Positions 18,565-28,519 are shown, numbered from the stretch's first letter. The stretch is DNA of 64,000 bases from an uncultured Nitrospira sp. (GCA_902500805.1 CABVSA010000003.1:1-64000); one strand, 5' to 3'. Notes: generated by a model from the letters alone, not told the origin. Program-made: numbers and translations.

Positions 18565-19641
18565 ATGGTGACTGAATTCGGATTACGTCTTGCTATTTCT
18601 CTGACTCAAATCGGTGCGGTCATGTGCATCGTGGTCATTACGGTGCTCATCCTGACCTTGGCGGAACGAAAAGTCTTAGGATGGATGCAGGATCGCATGG
18701 GCCCGATGGAAGTCGGTCCCTACGGCATTCTTCAGCCGTTTGCGGATGCCATCAAGCTGTTTTTCAAAGAAGATATCGTACCCGCCGGCGCCAACAAGTT
18801 CATCTTTACCATGGCGCCGATCCTCTGCTTGATCCCGACGTTTATCGGATTTGCCGTCATTCCCTGGGGACCCAACTGGACGTTTGAGATCAATGGCATC
18901 GTCGTGAAGCCGTTCGTCATCAGCGACATCAATATCGGGATTCTCTACATCCTCGCCTTCGCCTCACTCGCCGCCTACGGCATCATCCTCGGAGGATGGG
19001 CCTCCAACAGCAAGTACTCCTTGTTGGGTGGCCTCCGATCAGCCGCACAGGTGATCAGCTACGAGCTCAACGTGGGGTTGTCGATTGTCGGTGTATTGAT
19101 TTTAGCCGGCTCGCTCAGTCTCGTAAAAATTACTGACGCCCAGACCGGCTGGTTTTGGAACTGGCATATCTTCGCCCTACCGGCCCCGCAAATCTTTGCG
19201 TTCGTGGTCTACGTGATTTCGGTCGTCGCTGAAACCAACCGGGTGCCGTTCGATTTACCTGAGGCAGAGAGCGAGCTTGTCGCAGGGTTTTTCACCGAAT
19301 ACAGCGGGCTGCGGTTCGCGTTCTTCTTCCTCGCCGAATACGCCAACATGGTGCTCGTGTCCTGTGTGGCTTCTGCGTTGTTTCTCGGCGGCTGGAATGC
19401 ACCCTATCCAGGAACCTTAATGGAGCTTGTCGGTTTGTCATCCTGGTCCTGGATTGAAAGCACCATGTGGTTTGCGGTTAAAACCTACTCGTTATTGTTT
19501 CTGTTTTTCTGGCTGCGAGCGACGTTGCCGAGACTGCGCTATGATCAGCTGATGCGATTCGGGTGGAAGGTGCTGTTACCCATTGCGCTGGCCAACATCG
19601 TCGTGACGGCCATCGCCGTATTTATCTATCAACGGATCTAA
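18565..19641 (+). CDS. nuoH: NADH-quinone oxidoreductase subunit H
   Basis: A 358-residue membrane subunit at the junction with the hydrophilic arm, lining the quinone channel. Conserved marks are LAERKVLGWMQDRMGP, LQPFADAIKLFFKEDI, SYELNVGLSI and ETNRVPFDLPEAESELVAGF. About eight helices. It lies 41 bp after nuoG, and this junction carries no repeat. Start at ATG 18565, preceded by GAGGAG. Confidence 0.98.
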   Translation: MVTEFGLRLAISLTQIGAVMCIVVITVLILTLAERKVLGWMQDRMGPMEVGPYGILQPFADAIKLFFKEDIVPAGANKFIFTMAPILCLIPTFIGFAVIPWGPNWTFEINGIVVKPFVISDINIGILYILAFASLAAYGIILGGWASNSKYSLLGGLRSAAQVISYELNVGLSIVGVLILAGSLSLVKITDAQTGWFWNWHIFALPAPQIFAFVVYVISVVAETNRVPFDLPEAESELVAGFFTEYSGLRFAFFFLAEYANMVLVSCVASALFLGGWNAPYPGTLMELVGLSSWSWIESTMWFAVKTYSLLFLFFWLRATLPRLRYDQLMRFGWKVLLPIALANIVVTAIAVFIYQRI

Positions 19642-19658
19642 CCAGCGTACGGAACCCC

Positions 19659-20225
19659 ATGAGATCCACGCCCACGACCAAGCGCCTGAGCCTGTCCGAA
19701 TGGTTCAAGACGATCACGTTCTACGAAATCCTCGTCGGCATGAAGGCCACGCTTTCGCACTTGATCAATTACCGTCCGGTGACATTGCAGTATCCCCATG
19801 AGAAGCGCACGCTACCGGATAACTATCGAGGCATGCTCGCCCTGCTCCGTTACGACGACGGGACGGAGAAGTGCGTGGGATGCGATCTCTGTGAAGCGGC
19901 TTGTCCGTCCCGTGTCATCCGCGTGGTCAGCGCGGAAGTGCCGGGCGAGCCCACGAAGCGCTATTCAAAAGAATATTACATGGACATGACCCGGTGCTTG
20001 TTCTGCGGGATGTGTGTGGATGCCTGTCCCGTCGACGCCCTGGGGATGACTCGAGAATTTGAATGGGCGGTGTACGATAAACGCCAGCTCCATCTGAACA
20101 AACAGCAGTTGCTCGCCATCGGAGACCGCTCGTTTTCCGTTCGCGAGAAGCGCTTGGAACTTCAGCATCCAAACGTGGCGTTCTTTAACGTCGCGTTCAG
20201 CCACGTACCACCAAAGCCGAACTGA
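19659..20225 (+). CDS. nuoI: NADH-quinone oxidoreductase subunit I
   Basis: A 188-residue ferredoxin-like subunit with two 4Fe-4S motifs, C-V-G-C-D-L-C-E-A-A-C-P and C-L-F-C-G-M-C-V-D-A-C-P, carrying clusters N6a and N6b. An N-terminal amphipathic helix and YRPVTLQYPHEKR precede them. The frame is open upstream into nuoH, but the ATG at 19659 gives the family length and leaves a 17-bp gap after nuoH. Confidence 0.97.
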   Translation: MRSTPTTKRLSLSEWFKTITFYEILVGMKATLSHLINYRPVTLQYPHEKRTLPDNYRGMLALLRYDDGTEKCVGCDLCEAACPSRVIRVVSAEVPGEPTKRYSKEYYMDMTRCLFCGMCVDACPVDALGMTREFEWAVYDKRQLHLNKQQLLAIGDRSFSVREKRLELQHPNVAFFNVAFSHVPPKPN

Positions 20226-20312
20226 ACCAAGGGATTACGTATCGGCAGACCAATGGCTTCAGCATCCGTGTGCTAGTCCGGTCCAATCGACTTCGAACAT
20301 AGGAATTGTCAG

Positions 20313-20870
20313 ATGTCGCAACTCATTTTTGCATATTTTGCCGGCATGATTATCGCGGCATCCATTCTCGTCGTCGCGTTGAAGAACCCCGTCTACAGTG
20401 CACTGTCTCTCCTCGTCATGTTTTTCCACGTCGCCGGACTGTTCGTCACCCTTCATGCCGAGTTCTTGGCCGCCGTGCAAATCATCGTCTATGCCGGAGC
20501 GATTCTTGTGCTGTATTTGTTCGTCGTCATGATCTTGAACGTCAAACAAGACGACCGGTACCACAATCAGTGGCGGATCGCTGGATTCGTCTGCATCCCC
20601 TTGATGATGGAAGCCATGGTCCTTTTATCCGGTGGTGCGGAAACACGTACGGCCGGTAGCCAGACTGTTCTTGGCCCCTCAGCACAGGCCATTGCTCCGG
20701 ACAATACGTTCGCCATCGGGCAAACACTGTTTTCAACCTATCTCTTTCCGTTCGAGGTGGCCTCCTTGGTGCTCTTAGTGGCCATGATCGGCGCGATCGT
20801 CATCGCGAAGCGAGAGATCGGCGAGCCGGACGATCCCAGCCCCATGGGTCAAACAAAGGCAGTCGAATGA
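20313..20870 (+). CDS. nuoJ: NADH-quinone oxidoreductase subunit J
   Basis: A 185-residue membrane subunit with five helices: [60 protein letters not shown], which contains the characteristic [10 protein letters not shown]; one further helix; and a last one reading [20 protein letters not shown]. The stop overlaps the nuoK start (ATGA), indicating translational coupling. Confidence 0.97.
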   Translation: MSQLIFAYFAGMIIAASILVVALKNPVYSALSLLVMFFHVAGLFVTLHAEFLAAVQIIVYAGAILVLYLFVVMILNVKQDDRYHNQWRIAGFVCIPLMMEAMVLLSGGAETRTAGSQTVLGPSAQAIAPDNTFAIGQTLFSTYLFPFEVASLVLLVAMIGAIVIAKREIGEPDDPSPMGQTKAVE

Positions 20871-21172
20871 CCATCCCCATCTCCTACTATCTGATTTTAA
20901 GCGGGATCGTGTTCCTGACGGGGATCGTCGGCGTACTCATCCGTCGCAACATTATCGCGATCTTGCTCTCAGTTGAGCTGATGCTGAATGCAACGAATAT
21001 TAACTTTGTCGCTTTCTCCGATTATTTTCGAGATCTGGGGGGACAGGTGTTCGTCTTCTTTGCCCTCACTGTCGCCGCTGCAGAGGTAGCCGTGGGGCTG
21101 GCGATCATCATCGCACTCCATCGCTCGCGATCGACCATCAATATAGAAGAATTCAATCTCTTGAAATGGTAG
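20867..21172 (+). CDS. nuoK: NADH-quinone oxidoreductase subunit K
   Basis: A 101-residue three-helix proton-channel subunit related to MrpC. It keeps the membrane glutamates in [12 protein letters not shown] and in [12 protein letters not shown]. The start overlaps the nuoJ stop by 4 nt. It is followed by a repeat spacer before nuoL. Confidence 0.98.
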   Translation: MTIPISYYLILSGIVFLTGIVGVLIRRNIIAILLSVELMLNATNINFVAFSDYFRDLGGQVFVFFALTVAAAEVAVGLAIIIALHRSRSTINIEEFNLLKW

Positions 21173-21176
21173 AGAG

Positions 21177-21284
21177 GTCGTTATTCGTGAAGCGTGAAGC
21201 GTCGTTCGCAAGAAATCGGAGAACCGTACAACTAGTCCATCTCATCACGCTTCACCAACGACGAATAACGAGAAATCGACGCTG
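21177..21284. repeat. intergenic inverted repeat, nuoK-nuoL
   Basis: The left end TCGTTATTCGT(GAAGCGTGAAGCG) and right end TCACGCTTCACCAACGACGAATAACGA fold together; TCGTTATTCGT and ACGAATAACGA are perfect complements. The middle is unrelated sequence. It is the clearest member of the GTGAAGCG word family here. Confidence 0.8.
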
Positions 21285-23183
21285 ATGATCTACGCGCTGA
21301 TTCCATTCCTTCCCCTCGCGGCATTCCTTATCCTCGGACTGGCAGGGTCACGGTTCAAGGAGAACGCCCATGTGATTGCGGTTCCGGCGGTGTTGGTATC
21401 ACTGGCACTGGCGCTGGCTGCCTTTATCCAAGTGGCTTCGGGCTCCGTCATTTCCGTCCCCCTCTATACCTGGCTGACCTCAGGTCATCTTGATATCCAT
21501 ATCGGCCTCTACATCGACAGGCTGACCGCCGTCATGTTGCTCCTGGTCACCGGTGTCAGTTCCCTGGTGCACGTCTATACGATCGGCTACATGCACGGGG
21601 AACCGGGTTATGCCCGCTTCTTCAGCTATATCGCACTGTTTACCTTTTCCATGCTCATGCTGGTACTGGCGGATAACCTGCTTCAGTTGTTTGTGTTTTG
21701 GGAAGCCGTCGGTTTGTGCTCCTACCTCTTGATCGGGCATTGGTACGAACGTGCGTCAGCTTGCGCGGCGGCGACCAAAGCCTTTCTTGTGAATCGTGTC
21801 GGAGATTTTGGATTTCTGCTCGGACTGCTCTTGGTCTGGTATCACTTCGGCTCGCTGAACTATCTTGAGATCTTTCCGGCTCTTCATGAGGCAAGTGGTC
21901 TGACGATGAACCTCCTTGGCCCTCTGGGTGGCACCTGGGAAGTTTCCTTGTTCACGCTGATCGCACTCTTGCTATTCACCGGCGCGGTGGGAAAATCGGC
22001 CCAAGTGCCGCTTCACGTCTGGCTCCCAGATGCCATGGAAGGCCCGACGCCGATCTCAGCTCTCATTCATGCCGCGACCATGGTCACAGCTGGCGTGTTT
22101 ATGGTCGCTCGTCTGGCACCACTCTATAATCTCTCTCCGACCGCCATGAACGTCGTCGCGGTCACCGGAGGAGCCACCATGCTTCTCGGTGCGACCATCG
22201 CCTTGACACAAACGGATATCAAACGTGTCGTCGCCTACTCGACCGTCAGTCAGCTTGGATACATGGTCATGGCCTGCGGGCTCGGAGCCTACGCCTCAGG
22301 GATGTATCACCTCCTCACACACGGTGCGTTTAAAGCCTTATTGTTCCTCGGCTGTGGGTCGGTCATTATCGCACTCCACCACGAGCAGGATATCCGCCAC
22401 ATGGGTGGGCTCAAACAACAGTTGCCGACGACCTACTGGACGTTCGTGGTTGGATCATTGGCGCTCGCAGGATTCCCCCTCACGGCTGGGTTTTTCAGCA
22501 AGGACGAGATCTTGGTCGCGGCCTGGTCTGCCGGCGACCTTGGTCGGATCCTGGCAATCGCAGGCCTGTTCACCGCTCTCCTGACTGCGTTCTACAGCTT
22601 CAGGCTGGTGTTTGTGACCTTCTGGGGTGAGTCCCATGTCAACCCCCATCACGCAGACCATATCCACGAACCCTCCAAGACGATGACGACCCCGCTGCTG
22701 ATTCTGGCATTCTTTAGTATCGTCACCGGTTACCTTGGCATTCCAGCGTTTCTCGAACCGGTCTTTGCCACCGGTCAGCACCCGGCGGCGCATCATGGGG
22801 AAGCCGGCGTCATCATTATGATTGCCGCCACAGTTCTTGGATTGCTGGGCATTGCTGCGGCCTACTATGCCTATGTGCTCAAGCCGGATCTTCCAACGCG
22901 CCTGGCTCAGCAGTGGAACGGTCTGTACCAGGCTTCGTTGAACAAATGGTATGTCGATGAAGTCTACGACCGTCTATTCGTACGACCAACGCACATCGCA
23001 GCGTCGGCACTCTGGAAACGAATCGATGTCGCCGTCATCGATAGTACCGTCAACGGAGTCGGGCGAACGATCAGGTGGGGCGGATGGCTCTTGCGGTTGA
23101 TTCAGAGCGGACAAACCCAACATTATGCCTTGGCCATGGCGATGGGCATCGTCGTCATTGTCACGATCTTTCTGATTTCGTAG
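21285..23183 (+). CDS. nuoL: NADH-quinone oxidoreductase subunit L
   Basis: A 632-residue antiporter-like proton-pumping subunit with many helices. Conserved stretches include MHGEPGYARFFSYIALFTFSM-like sequence, FWEAVGLCSYLLIGHWYE, GKSAQVPLHVWLPDAMEGPTP, ALIHAATMVTAGVFM and SKDEIL, plus a C-terminal lateral helix region with K-W-Y-V-D-E-V-Y-D. It is distal in the membrane arm. Full length. Confidence 0.98.
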   Translation: MIYALIPFLPLAAFLILGLAGSRFKENAHVIAVPAVLVSLALALAAFIQVASGSVISVPLYTWLTSGHLDIHIGLYIDRLTAVMLLLVTGVSSLVHVYTIGYMHGEPGYARFFSYIALFTFSMLMLVLADNLLQLFVFWEAVGLCSYLLIGHWYERASACAAATKAFLVNRVGDFGFLLGLLLVWYHFGSLNYLEIFPALHEASGLTMNLLGPLGGTWEVSLFTLIALLLFTGAVGKSAQVPLHVWLPDAMEGPTPISALIHAATMVTAGVFMVARLAPLYNLSPTAMNVVAVTGGATMLLGATIALTQTDIKRVVAYSTVSQLGYMVMACGLGAYASGMYHLLTHGAFKALLFLGCGSVIIALHHEQDIRHMGGLKQQLPTTYWTFVVGSLALAGFPLTAGFFSKDEILVAAWSAGDLGRILAIAGLFTALLTAFYSFRLVFVTFWGESHVNPHHADHIHEPSKTMTTPLLILAFFSIVTGYLGIPAFLEPVFATGQHPAAHHGEAGVIIMIAATVLGLLGIAAAYYAYVLKPDLPTRLAQQWNGLYQASLNKWYVDEVYDRLFVRPTHIAASALWKRIDVAVIDSTVNGVGRTIRWGGWLLRLIQSGQTQHYALAMAMGIVVIVTIFLIS

Positions 23184-23185
23184 GA

Positions 23186-23283
23186 GGAAAGTCAATGGTC
23201 ACTGGTCACTAGTCATTGGAGAGGACAAATGCATACGCCTCACTCCAATGACCACTGACGAATGACCGATGACTACTGGACTA
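23186..23283. repeat. intergenic inverted repeat, nuoL-nuoM
   Basis: GTCACTAGTCATTGGAG on the left pairs with CTCCAATGACCACTGAC on the right with two mismatches. The words GGTCACT, GTCATT and CGAATGACCGATGAC repeat within it. It overlaps one candidate nuoM start (23269). Confidence 0.75.
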
Positions 23284-24900
23284 ATGACACATTCATTCCC
23301 CTGGCTCACGGCATTGATCTTCCTCCCGCTGATCGGAGCAGCAGCTGTCTTTGTCGTGAAAGATGCCTCTGTCCGGCTTACCGCGCTCTCCGTCACTGTT
23401 GCCGATCTTCTGATTTCGCTTCCGCTGTGGTGGCTCTTCGATGCCACCTCCGGTGAGATGCAATTCCTTGAATCGGCCGCATGGATCCCGTCACTGTCCA
23501 TCAACTACCGTCTCGGGCTGGATGGAATCAGTCTGCCGCTGATCCTCATGACCACCATTCTCATGCCGCTGTGCGTCATGATTTCATGGAATGCTATTGA
23601 GACCAGGCTCCGGGGTTTCATGGCCGTATTGCTCATCATGGAAGGCGCCATGATCGGCGTGTTCGCGGCGCTCGATTTCGTGCTGTTCTACGTGTTTTGG
23701 GAAGCGATGCTGATCCCCATGTATCTCCTGATCGGAGTCTGGGGAGGACCGAATCGCCTGTATGCCGCGATCAAATTCTTCCTCTACACGCTTGCCGGCA
23801 GCGTCTTGCTGTTGGTCGCGATTCTGGTGCTGTATTTTCAGGGTGGCCATACGTTCGACATCCTCGTGCTGAGCCGGCAGACCTACCCCCTCGCTCTTCA
23901 GACCTGGGTGTTTTTTGCCTTCTTTGCCGCGTTTGCCGTAAAGGTCCCCATGTTCCCATTCCATACCTGGCTGCCCGACGCACACGTGGAGGCCCCCACT
24001 GCCGGCAGTGTGATCCTCGCCAGCGTCCTGCTCAAAATGGGCACCTATGGCTTTGTGCGCTTTAGCCTACCGATGCTCCCGGATGCCTCACGGCTCTTCA
24101 CCCCCCTGATGGTCGTCCTGTCGATTGTGGCGATCATCTACGGGGCCTACATGGCATTGGCCCAGGCCGATCTCAAAAAGCTGATCGCCTATTCGAGCGT
24201 CAGTCACATGGGATTCGTCACGCTCGGCCTGTTCATGTTCAACATCCAGGGTATCGAAGGTGCCGTTCTGCAGATGGTGAATCACGGTATCACGACCGGC
24301 GGACTGTTTCTCTGTGTCGGGATGATTTACGAGCGTACCCATAGCCGACAAATTTCCGATAATATCGGGTTGACCAAGCCGATGCCGAGATATGCAACGT
24401 TTCTGGTTATTTTTGCGCTCTCCTCGCTGGGACTTCCTGGAACCAACAGTTTCGTTGGAGAGTTCATGGTCCTCGTCGGCACGTTTCTCTGGAGCAAGGT
24501 TGCAACAGCCTTCGCCTCGCTGGGTATTATCCTGGCCGCAGCATATTTGTTGTGGATGATCCAACGTGTCGCGTTCGGCACACCGGCTCCTCACATGCTG
24601 CACAAACTTTCAGACCTCACTCGACGAGAAACGGCGACGCTGTTACCCCTCGCAGTCCTGATCTTCGCGATCGGCCTCTTTCCCAATCCACTTCTCAGCC
24701 GGATGCACACCAGCGTCGAACAGGTCATCGCTCGCGTTGTTCCCTCCTCCCATCAACAGCATTCCTCTCAGGCCGTTCTGGATCAGCCAACGCCTTTGCT
24801 GAAGAACGAGTTGCTATCGACGCTCGACGCCGTCCATGCCGAAACCGTTACTCCCCCCGGCAGCCTGCCACTCACGGAATCGGAGGGAGAACGGCCATGA
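23284..24900 (+). CDS. nuoM: NADH-quinone oxidoreductase subunit M
   Basis: A protein of about 538 residues, the antiporter-like subunit of the membrane arm. Marks are MEGAMIGVFAALDFVLFYVFWEAMLIPMYLLIG-like sequence, KVPMFPFHTWLPDAHVEAPT, ASVLLKMGTYGF and VSHMGFVTLGLF. The start at 23284 gives the usual N-terminus (F-P-W-L-T-x-L-I-F-L-P); the ATG at 23269 lies in the repeat and would add five residues. A hydrophilic C-terminal tail of about 60 residues is longer than usual. The stop overlaps the nuoN start by 4 nt (ATGA). Only one nuoM is present. Confidence 0.97.
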   Translation: MTHSFPWLTALIFLPLIGAAAVFVVKDASVRLTALSVTVADLLISLPLWWLFDATSGEMQFLESAAWIPSLSINYRLGLDGISLPLILMTTILMPLCVMISWNAIETRLRGFMAVLLIMEGAMIGVFAALDFVLFYVFWEAMLIPMYLLIGVWGGPNRLYAAIKFFLYTLAGSVLLLVAILVLYFQGGHTFDILVLSRQTYPLALQTWVFFAFFAAFAVKVPMFPFHTWLPDAHVEAPTAGSVILASVLLKMGTYGFVRFSLPMLPDASRLFTPLMVVLSIVAIIYGAYMALAQADLKKLIAYSSVSHMGFVTLGLFMFNIQGIEGAVLQMVNHGITTGGLFLCVGMIYERTHSRQISDNIGLTKPMPRYATFLVIFALSSLGLPGTNSFVGEFMVLVGTFLWSKVATAFASLGIILAAAYLLWMIQRVAFGTPAPHMLHKLSDLTRRETATLLPLAVLIFAIGLFPNPLLSRMHTSVEQVIARVVPSSHQQHSSQAVLDQPTPLLKNELLSTLDAVHAETVTPPGSLPLTESEGERP

Positions 24901-26363
24901 CCTTTTCTGCTGCAGATCTCTTCCTCGTCCTACCCGAGTTGCTGGTCATCACGGCGGCCTGTGTCGTCTTCGTACTCGACCCCGTGCTACGACCATCCGA
25001 CAAGGATGGCCTGGTCTGGGTAAGCCTGGGAACACTCGCCGTGTGTATGGGCCTAACGGCATCCCAAATGGAAACGCACGCGTCAATATTTAGCGGCCTT
25101 GTCGTCATCGACGGCTATGGAGCCTTCTGGAAACTGCTGCTGTATTTCGTGACGGGGCTCACAATTCTCCTGTCGTACTCCTATTTAAAAGAAGAGCGAC
25201 TCTATTTTGGTGAGTACTACGGCTTCATGTTGCTCTCATTGTGCGGCATGATGGTCATGGTCTCCGCAACCGACTTGTTGACCATTTATTTGGGCACGGA
25301 ATTGATGTCGCTCTGTCTGTACGTCATGGCAGGGCTTAAGCGGAAGGAACCGCGTTCCCTCGAAGCGTCGGCCAAATACTTTGTGTTGGGCGCATTTTCC
25401 TCCGGCATTCTCCTCTACGGCATCTCCCTGCTCTACGGAGCGACCGGCAGCACGAGGCTACCGGCGATTGCCTCGGCGATCGCGACCCAGGGGTTTGCCG
25501 ACCCGTTGCTGTTGTTTTCGACGATCCTGTTGGCGGTGGGGTTCGGATTCAAGCTGGCCGCAGTGCCGTTTCACATGTGGACACCGGACGTCTATCAAGG
25601 CGCCCCGACTTCCGTCACAGCGTTCATGGCTGTGGGATCCAAAGCCGCCAGCTTCGGCGCATTCCTCCGTGTGTTTGTGGAAGGGTTGGGCGGAGTCAAA
25701 GCCGACTGGTCCGCCATCTTCGTCTTACTCTGTCTTGCCACCCTCGTCGTGGGCAACATCGTGGCGCTGGTTCAGACAAACATCAAGCGGATGCTGGCCT
25801 ATTCAAGCATTGCACATGCGGGCTATGCCATGATCGGTGTCGTCGCCGCCGGACGCACCGACCACTCGTCCGGCATCGCCAGCGTGCTGCTCTATATCGC
25901 CCTGTACGCATTCATGACCTTCGGGGCATTCGCTATTGTGGCGATGCTCCGAAAAGGCACGATCGAAGGTGAAGAAATCGAGGATTTCACCGGCTTGGCT
26001 AAGCACCAGCCTCTCCCGGCACTGCTGATGCTGGTGTTCATGGTTTCTCTGGCGGGTATTCCCCCGACCGCAGGTTTTATCGGGAAATTGTACGTCTTCA
26101 GATCCGCCGTGGAAGCCGGGATGGCCTGGCTGGCGGCCATTGCTCTCCTGTTTTCGGCCATTTCAGCCTATTACTATCTTCGGGTCGTCATGGTCATGTA
26201 TATGCAGGATCCCATTGCGGGAACGAACCCTGTTCCGCGGTTGGTGATGTCCCCAACCCTTTCCATCGTGCTCGCCTGCGCGGTCGCTGGAGTGGTGATC
26301 TTCGGGATCTACCCCAACCCACTCGTCAATCTTGCCCTGCAAGCCGTGTTGACGCTGAAGTAA
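24897..26363 (+). CDS. nuoN: NADH-quinone oxidoreductase subunit N
   Basis: 488 residues, the third antiporter-like subunit. Marks are DLLTIYLGTELMSLCLYVMAG, EASAKYFVLGAFSSGILLYG, KLAAVPFHMWTPDVYQGAPT, SIAHAGYAMIGVVA and AGIPPTAGFIGK. The ATG at 24897 overlaps the nuoM stop and gives the standard N-terminus; longer upstream frames shadow nuoM. Last gene of the operon. Confidence 0.98.
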   Translation: MTFSAADLFLVLPELLVITAACVVFVLDPVLRPSDKDGLVWVSLGTLAVCMGLTASQMETHASIFSGLVVIDGYGAFWKLLLYFVTGLTILLSYSYLKEERLYFGEYYGFMLLSLCGMMVMVSATDLLTIYLGTELMSLCLYVMAGLKRKEPRSLEASAKYFVLGAFSSGILLYGISLLYGATGSTRLPAIASAIATQGFADPLLLFSTILLAVGFGFKLAAVPFHMWTPDVYQGAPTSVTAFMAVGSKAASFGAFLRVFVEGLGGVKADWSAIFVLLCLATLVVGNIVALVQTNIKRMLAYSSIAHAGYAMIGVVAAGRTDHSSGIASVLLYIALYAFMTFGAFAIVAMLRKGTIEGEEIEDFTGLAKHQPLPALLMLVFMVSLAGIPPTAGFIGKLYVFRSAVEAGMAWLAAIALLFSAISAYYYLRVVMVMYMQDPIAGTNPVPRLVMSPTLSIVLACAVAGVVIFGIYPNPLVNLALQAVLTLK

Positions 26364-26400
26364 GGCCATTCATACTCTGACTATTTGCTGGCAGGACCGT

Positions 26401-27240
26401 ATGCATGTCATTCGCTTCCTGAGTGAGGCTGTTACATCGTTTTTGCGCCACGGATGTCCCAGCCTCGCTGCCGCGTTGGCGTTCTTCTCGCTGCTCTCAT
26501 TGTTTCCCCTGGTGTTTCTCCTCTTGTATGGAGTCGGTTTTCTCGTGAGCCAGAATGTGATCGGCGAGCAGTTCATGCTCAGTTTCCTCAAAGGCTTTCT
26601 CCCGTCCTTAGGTGAACGATTGGCGCAAGAGCTCCATCGGATCAGCTCCTTGGAGAGCGTCCGGTGGATTGTTCTGCTGTCATTCTTCTGGTTTGGTGGA
26701 CTTGTGTTCTATGAGCTCGATTATGCGCTGAATGTCGTGTTTCAGAGCACGCAAAAGCGCCACCCGCTTATTTCCACTGCCATTTCCATCGCGCTGCTGG
26801 GATCCACCGGCCTGTTACTCTTCACGTCCTATGTGGCCACTCAAGCCATTGCCTTCTTGACTGCCTATGCGCCTCGGCTCTGGGGATTGGATCTCGTCGC
26901 CTTAGCCGCACACGACTTTCATCTCACCTACACTCTCCCCTTTGCGCTCGCATTCCTGACGGTCAGCCTGCTGTATCGTCTCGTGCCTCGACGTCGTCCA
27001 CGGTGGAGAGATGCCATGGCCGGAGCCCTCACGTTCGGTCTGCTGTGGGTTGCGGCCAAGCTCTTGTTCGTCAATTACGGAGATTTTGCGACGGTCTATG
27101 CGCGGCTTTATGGATCGTTGCTTGAGGTCGTGCTCTTGTTGCTCTGGGTGTATTATTCTGCGGGGCTCCTCCTGTTCGGTGGCATCATTGCGCATAATCT
27201 AAAACAAATGGCCTGGCCATCACCCCCGAACCCCAATTGA
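26401..27240 (+). CDS. YihY/BrkB family inner-membrane protein
   Basis: 279 residues with about six helices and the family signatures GCPSLAAALAFFSLLSLFPL, LSFFWFGGLVFYELDYALN and VVLLLLWVYYSAGLLLFGG. YihY proteins are widespread membrane proteins of unsettled function and were formerly misassigned as RNase BN. It lies 37 bp after nuoN in the same direction and may be read through from the nuo operon. Confidence 0.9.
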   Translation: MHVIRFLSEAVTSFLRHGCPSLAAALAFFSLLSLFPLVFLLLYGVGFLVSQNVIGEQFMLSFLKGFLPSLGERLAQELHRISSLESVRWIVLLSFFWFGGLVFYELDYALNVVFQSTQKRHPLISTAISIALLGSTGLLLFTSYVATQAIAFLTAYAPRLWGLDLVALAAHDFHLTYTLPFALAFLTVSLLYRLVPRRRPRWRDAMAGALTFGLLWVAAKLLFVNYGDFATVYARLYGSLLEVVLLLLWVYYSAGLLLFGGIIAHNLKQMAWPSPPNPN

Positions 27241-27289
27241 TGCCTGATAGCGGGAATGCTGCGATGACAATTGAAATGCGTCGCGCGAT

Positions 27290-28459
27290 TCAACGGATAG
27301 GGTGGCGACGAAGCTGCAGAAAATGCACAAGAGCTGATTGCGTCACGAGTCCGACCATTTCTCCGCCCTCCATGACGATGAGTTGATCCGACCCCTCACG
27401 AGCCATGCGTCCCATCGCGTGAACTGCCGGAACATCAGGCGCGATGATCATCGAGTCCGAAAGAGGACGCATCACCTGATCGACCCGACGCCGGGACCAG
27501 GCATCCGCCGGCACAGCTCGAATGTCGGGTACGGTCACGAGTCCAAGCAGACGTCGATCGTCCACGACAGGAAATCCTCCATACCCATAGGTCTGGAAAT
27601 AGCGGTCTACAGCCTCATCAAGTGTGGTTTCGGCTGGAATGGACACAACCGTCGTCACCATCAGGTCTTGAGTCCGAATAGTCGAGATGGACTGGCGCAG
27701 CACCGCTTGTCGTCGACTCGCCAGCGCCGCGATGTAGAGAAAAATGCCGATCAGTGCCAGCCATGCTCCCGTCCAGACCATCGACGTATCCAGCTCACCG
27801 GTTGCCGCTTGCTGAATCCGCCGCAGCCCCCACAGTACAAAGATCACGCCAAACCCGAGGCCCGCCACTGCTGCTTGTTTCGTTGCTCGATAATAATCCT
27901 TTCCCCAGGCCCAGAGGCCCGCGCGCAGGATTCTCCCTCCGTCCAGCGGAAAACCCGGAATCAGATTGAACACCCCGAGCTGGAGGTTTCCAAACCCCAA
28001 TAAGAGTCCGAGCATGACTACCCCACGGAGCGCCTGTTCCTGTTGAATCGCCTCAGCCAGAGCGACAATCGCCAAGCAGCCCCCGCTGATCACGAAACTG
28101 ACGATCGGTCCGGCGATCGCAATGAAAAACTCTGCCTTGGGGGATGGGGCTTCCTGGCGCATGTGCGCGACCCCGCCAAAGAGAAACAACGTGATCTGCT
28201 CAATCGGAATCCGGTAGGACAGTGCTACGTAGGAATGTCCCAGCTCATGCAAGAGGACAGACAGAAAAAGGAGCGCCGCCGCGACGGCTCCCATCACCCA
28301 ATAGCGACCAGGACTGAGTCCGGGGAGAGTCTCCGGCAAATAGTCTGTTGAGAGCGTCCACGTGGCGAGGAGAAACACGAGAAGCCAGGACGGATGAATT
28401 CGAATGGGAATGCCCAACGCTCGGCCGATTTCCCACGAACGCATCTGCATGTCACACAC
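27290..28459 (-). CDS. site-2-protease-like M50 metalloprotease with CBS pair
   Basis: 389 residues of an integral membrane zinc protease. H-E-L-G-H lies at 71-75 in the second/third helix, and the third metal ligand is in N-L-I-P-G-F-P-L-D-G-G-R-I. Two CBS domains in the C-terminal third (MVTTVVSIPAETTLDEAV; VMRPLSDSMIIAPDVPAVHA) probably sense a nucleotide. It is similar to Rip3/SpoIVFB-type proteins that cleave membrane-bound regulators. The substrate is unknown. Starts at 28459 (GTG), 28450 or 28444 cannot be separated; none has a good ribosome binding site. Confidence 0.9.
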   Translation of the reverse strand: MCDMQMRSWEIGRALGIPIRIHPSWLLVFLLATWTLSTDYLPETLPGLSPGRYWVMGAVAAALLFLSVLLHELGHSYVALSYRIPIEQITLFLFGGVAHMRQEAPSPKAEFFIAIAGPIVSFVISGGCLAIVALAEAIQQEQALRGVVMLGLLLGFGNLQLGVFNLIPGFPLDGGRILRAGLWAWGKDYYRATKQAAVAGLGFGVIFVLWGLRRIQQAATGELDTSMVWTGAWLALIGIFLYIAALASRRQAVLRQSISTIRTQDLMVTTVVSIPAETTLDEAVDRYFQTYGYGGFPVVDDRRLLGLVTVPDIRAVPADAWSRRRVDQVMRPLSDSMIIAPDVPAVHAMGRMAREGSDQLIVMEGGEMVGLVTQSALVHFLQLRRHPIR

Positions 28460-28519
28460 CGTAACAGCGGGATGGGGAAGGGGTCAATCTTCTCCCTCCG
28501 TTCATGTATACTAACGTTC

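Noticed and set aside
11277-23283. CRISPR array suggested by repeated words between nuo genes
   Set aside because: The units are inverted rather than regularly spaced direct repeats, spacers are not uniform, and no cas gene is present.
21285-26363. Possible duplicated nuoM (2M-type complex I)
   Set aside because: Only one NuoL, one NuoM and one NuoN are present, in standard order; the three are similar because they are all antiporter-like.
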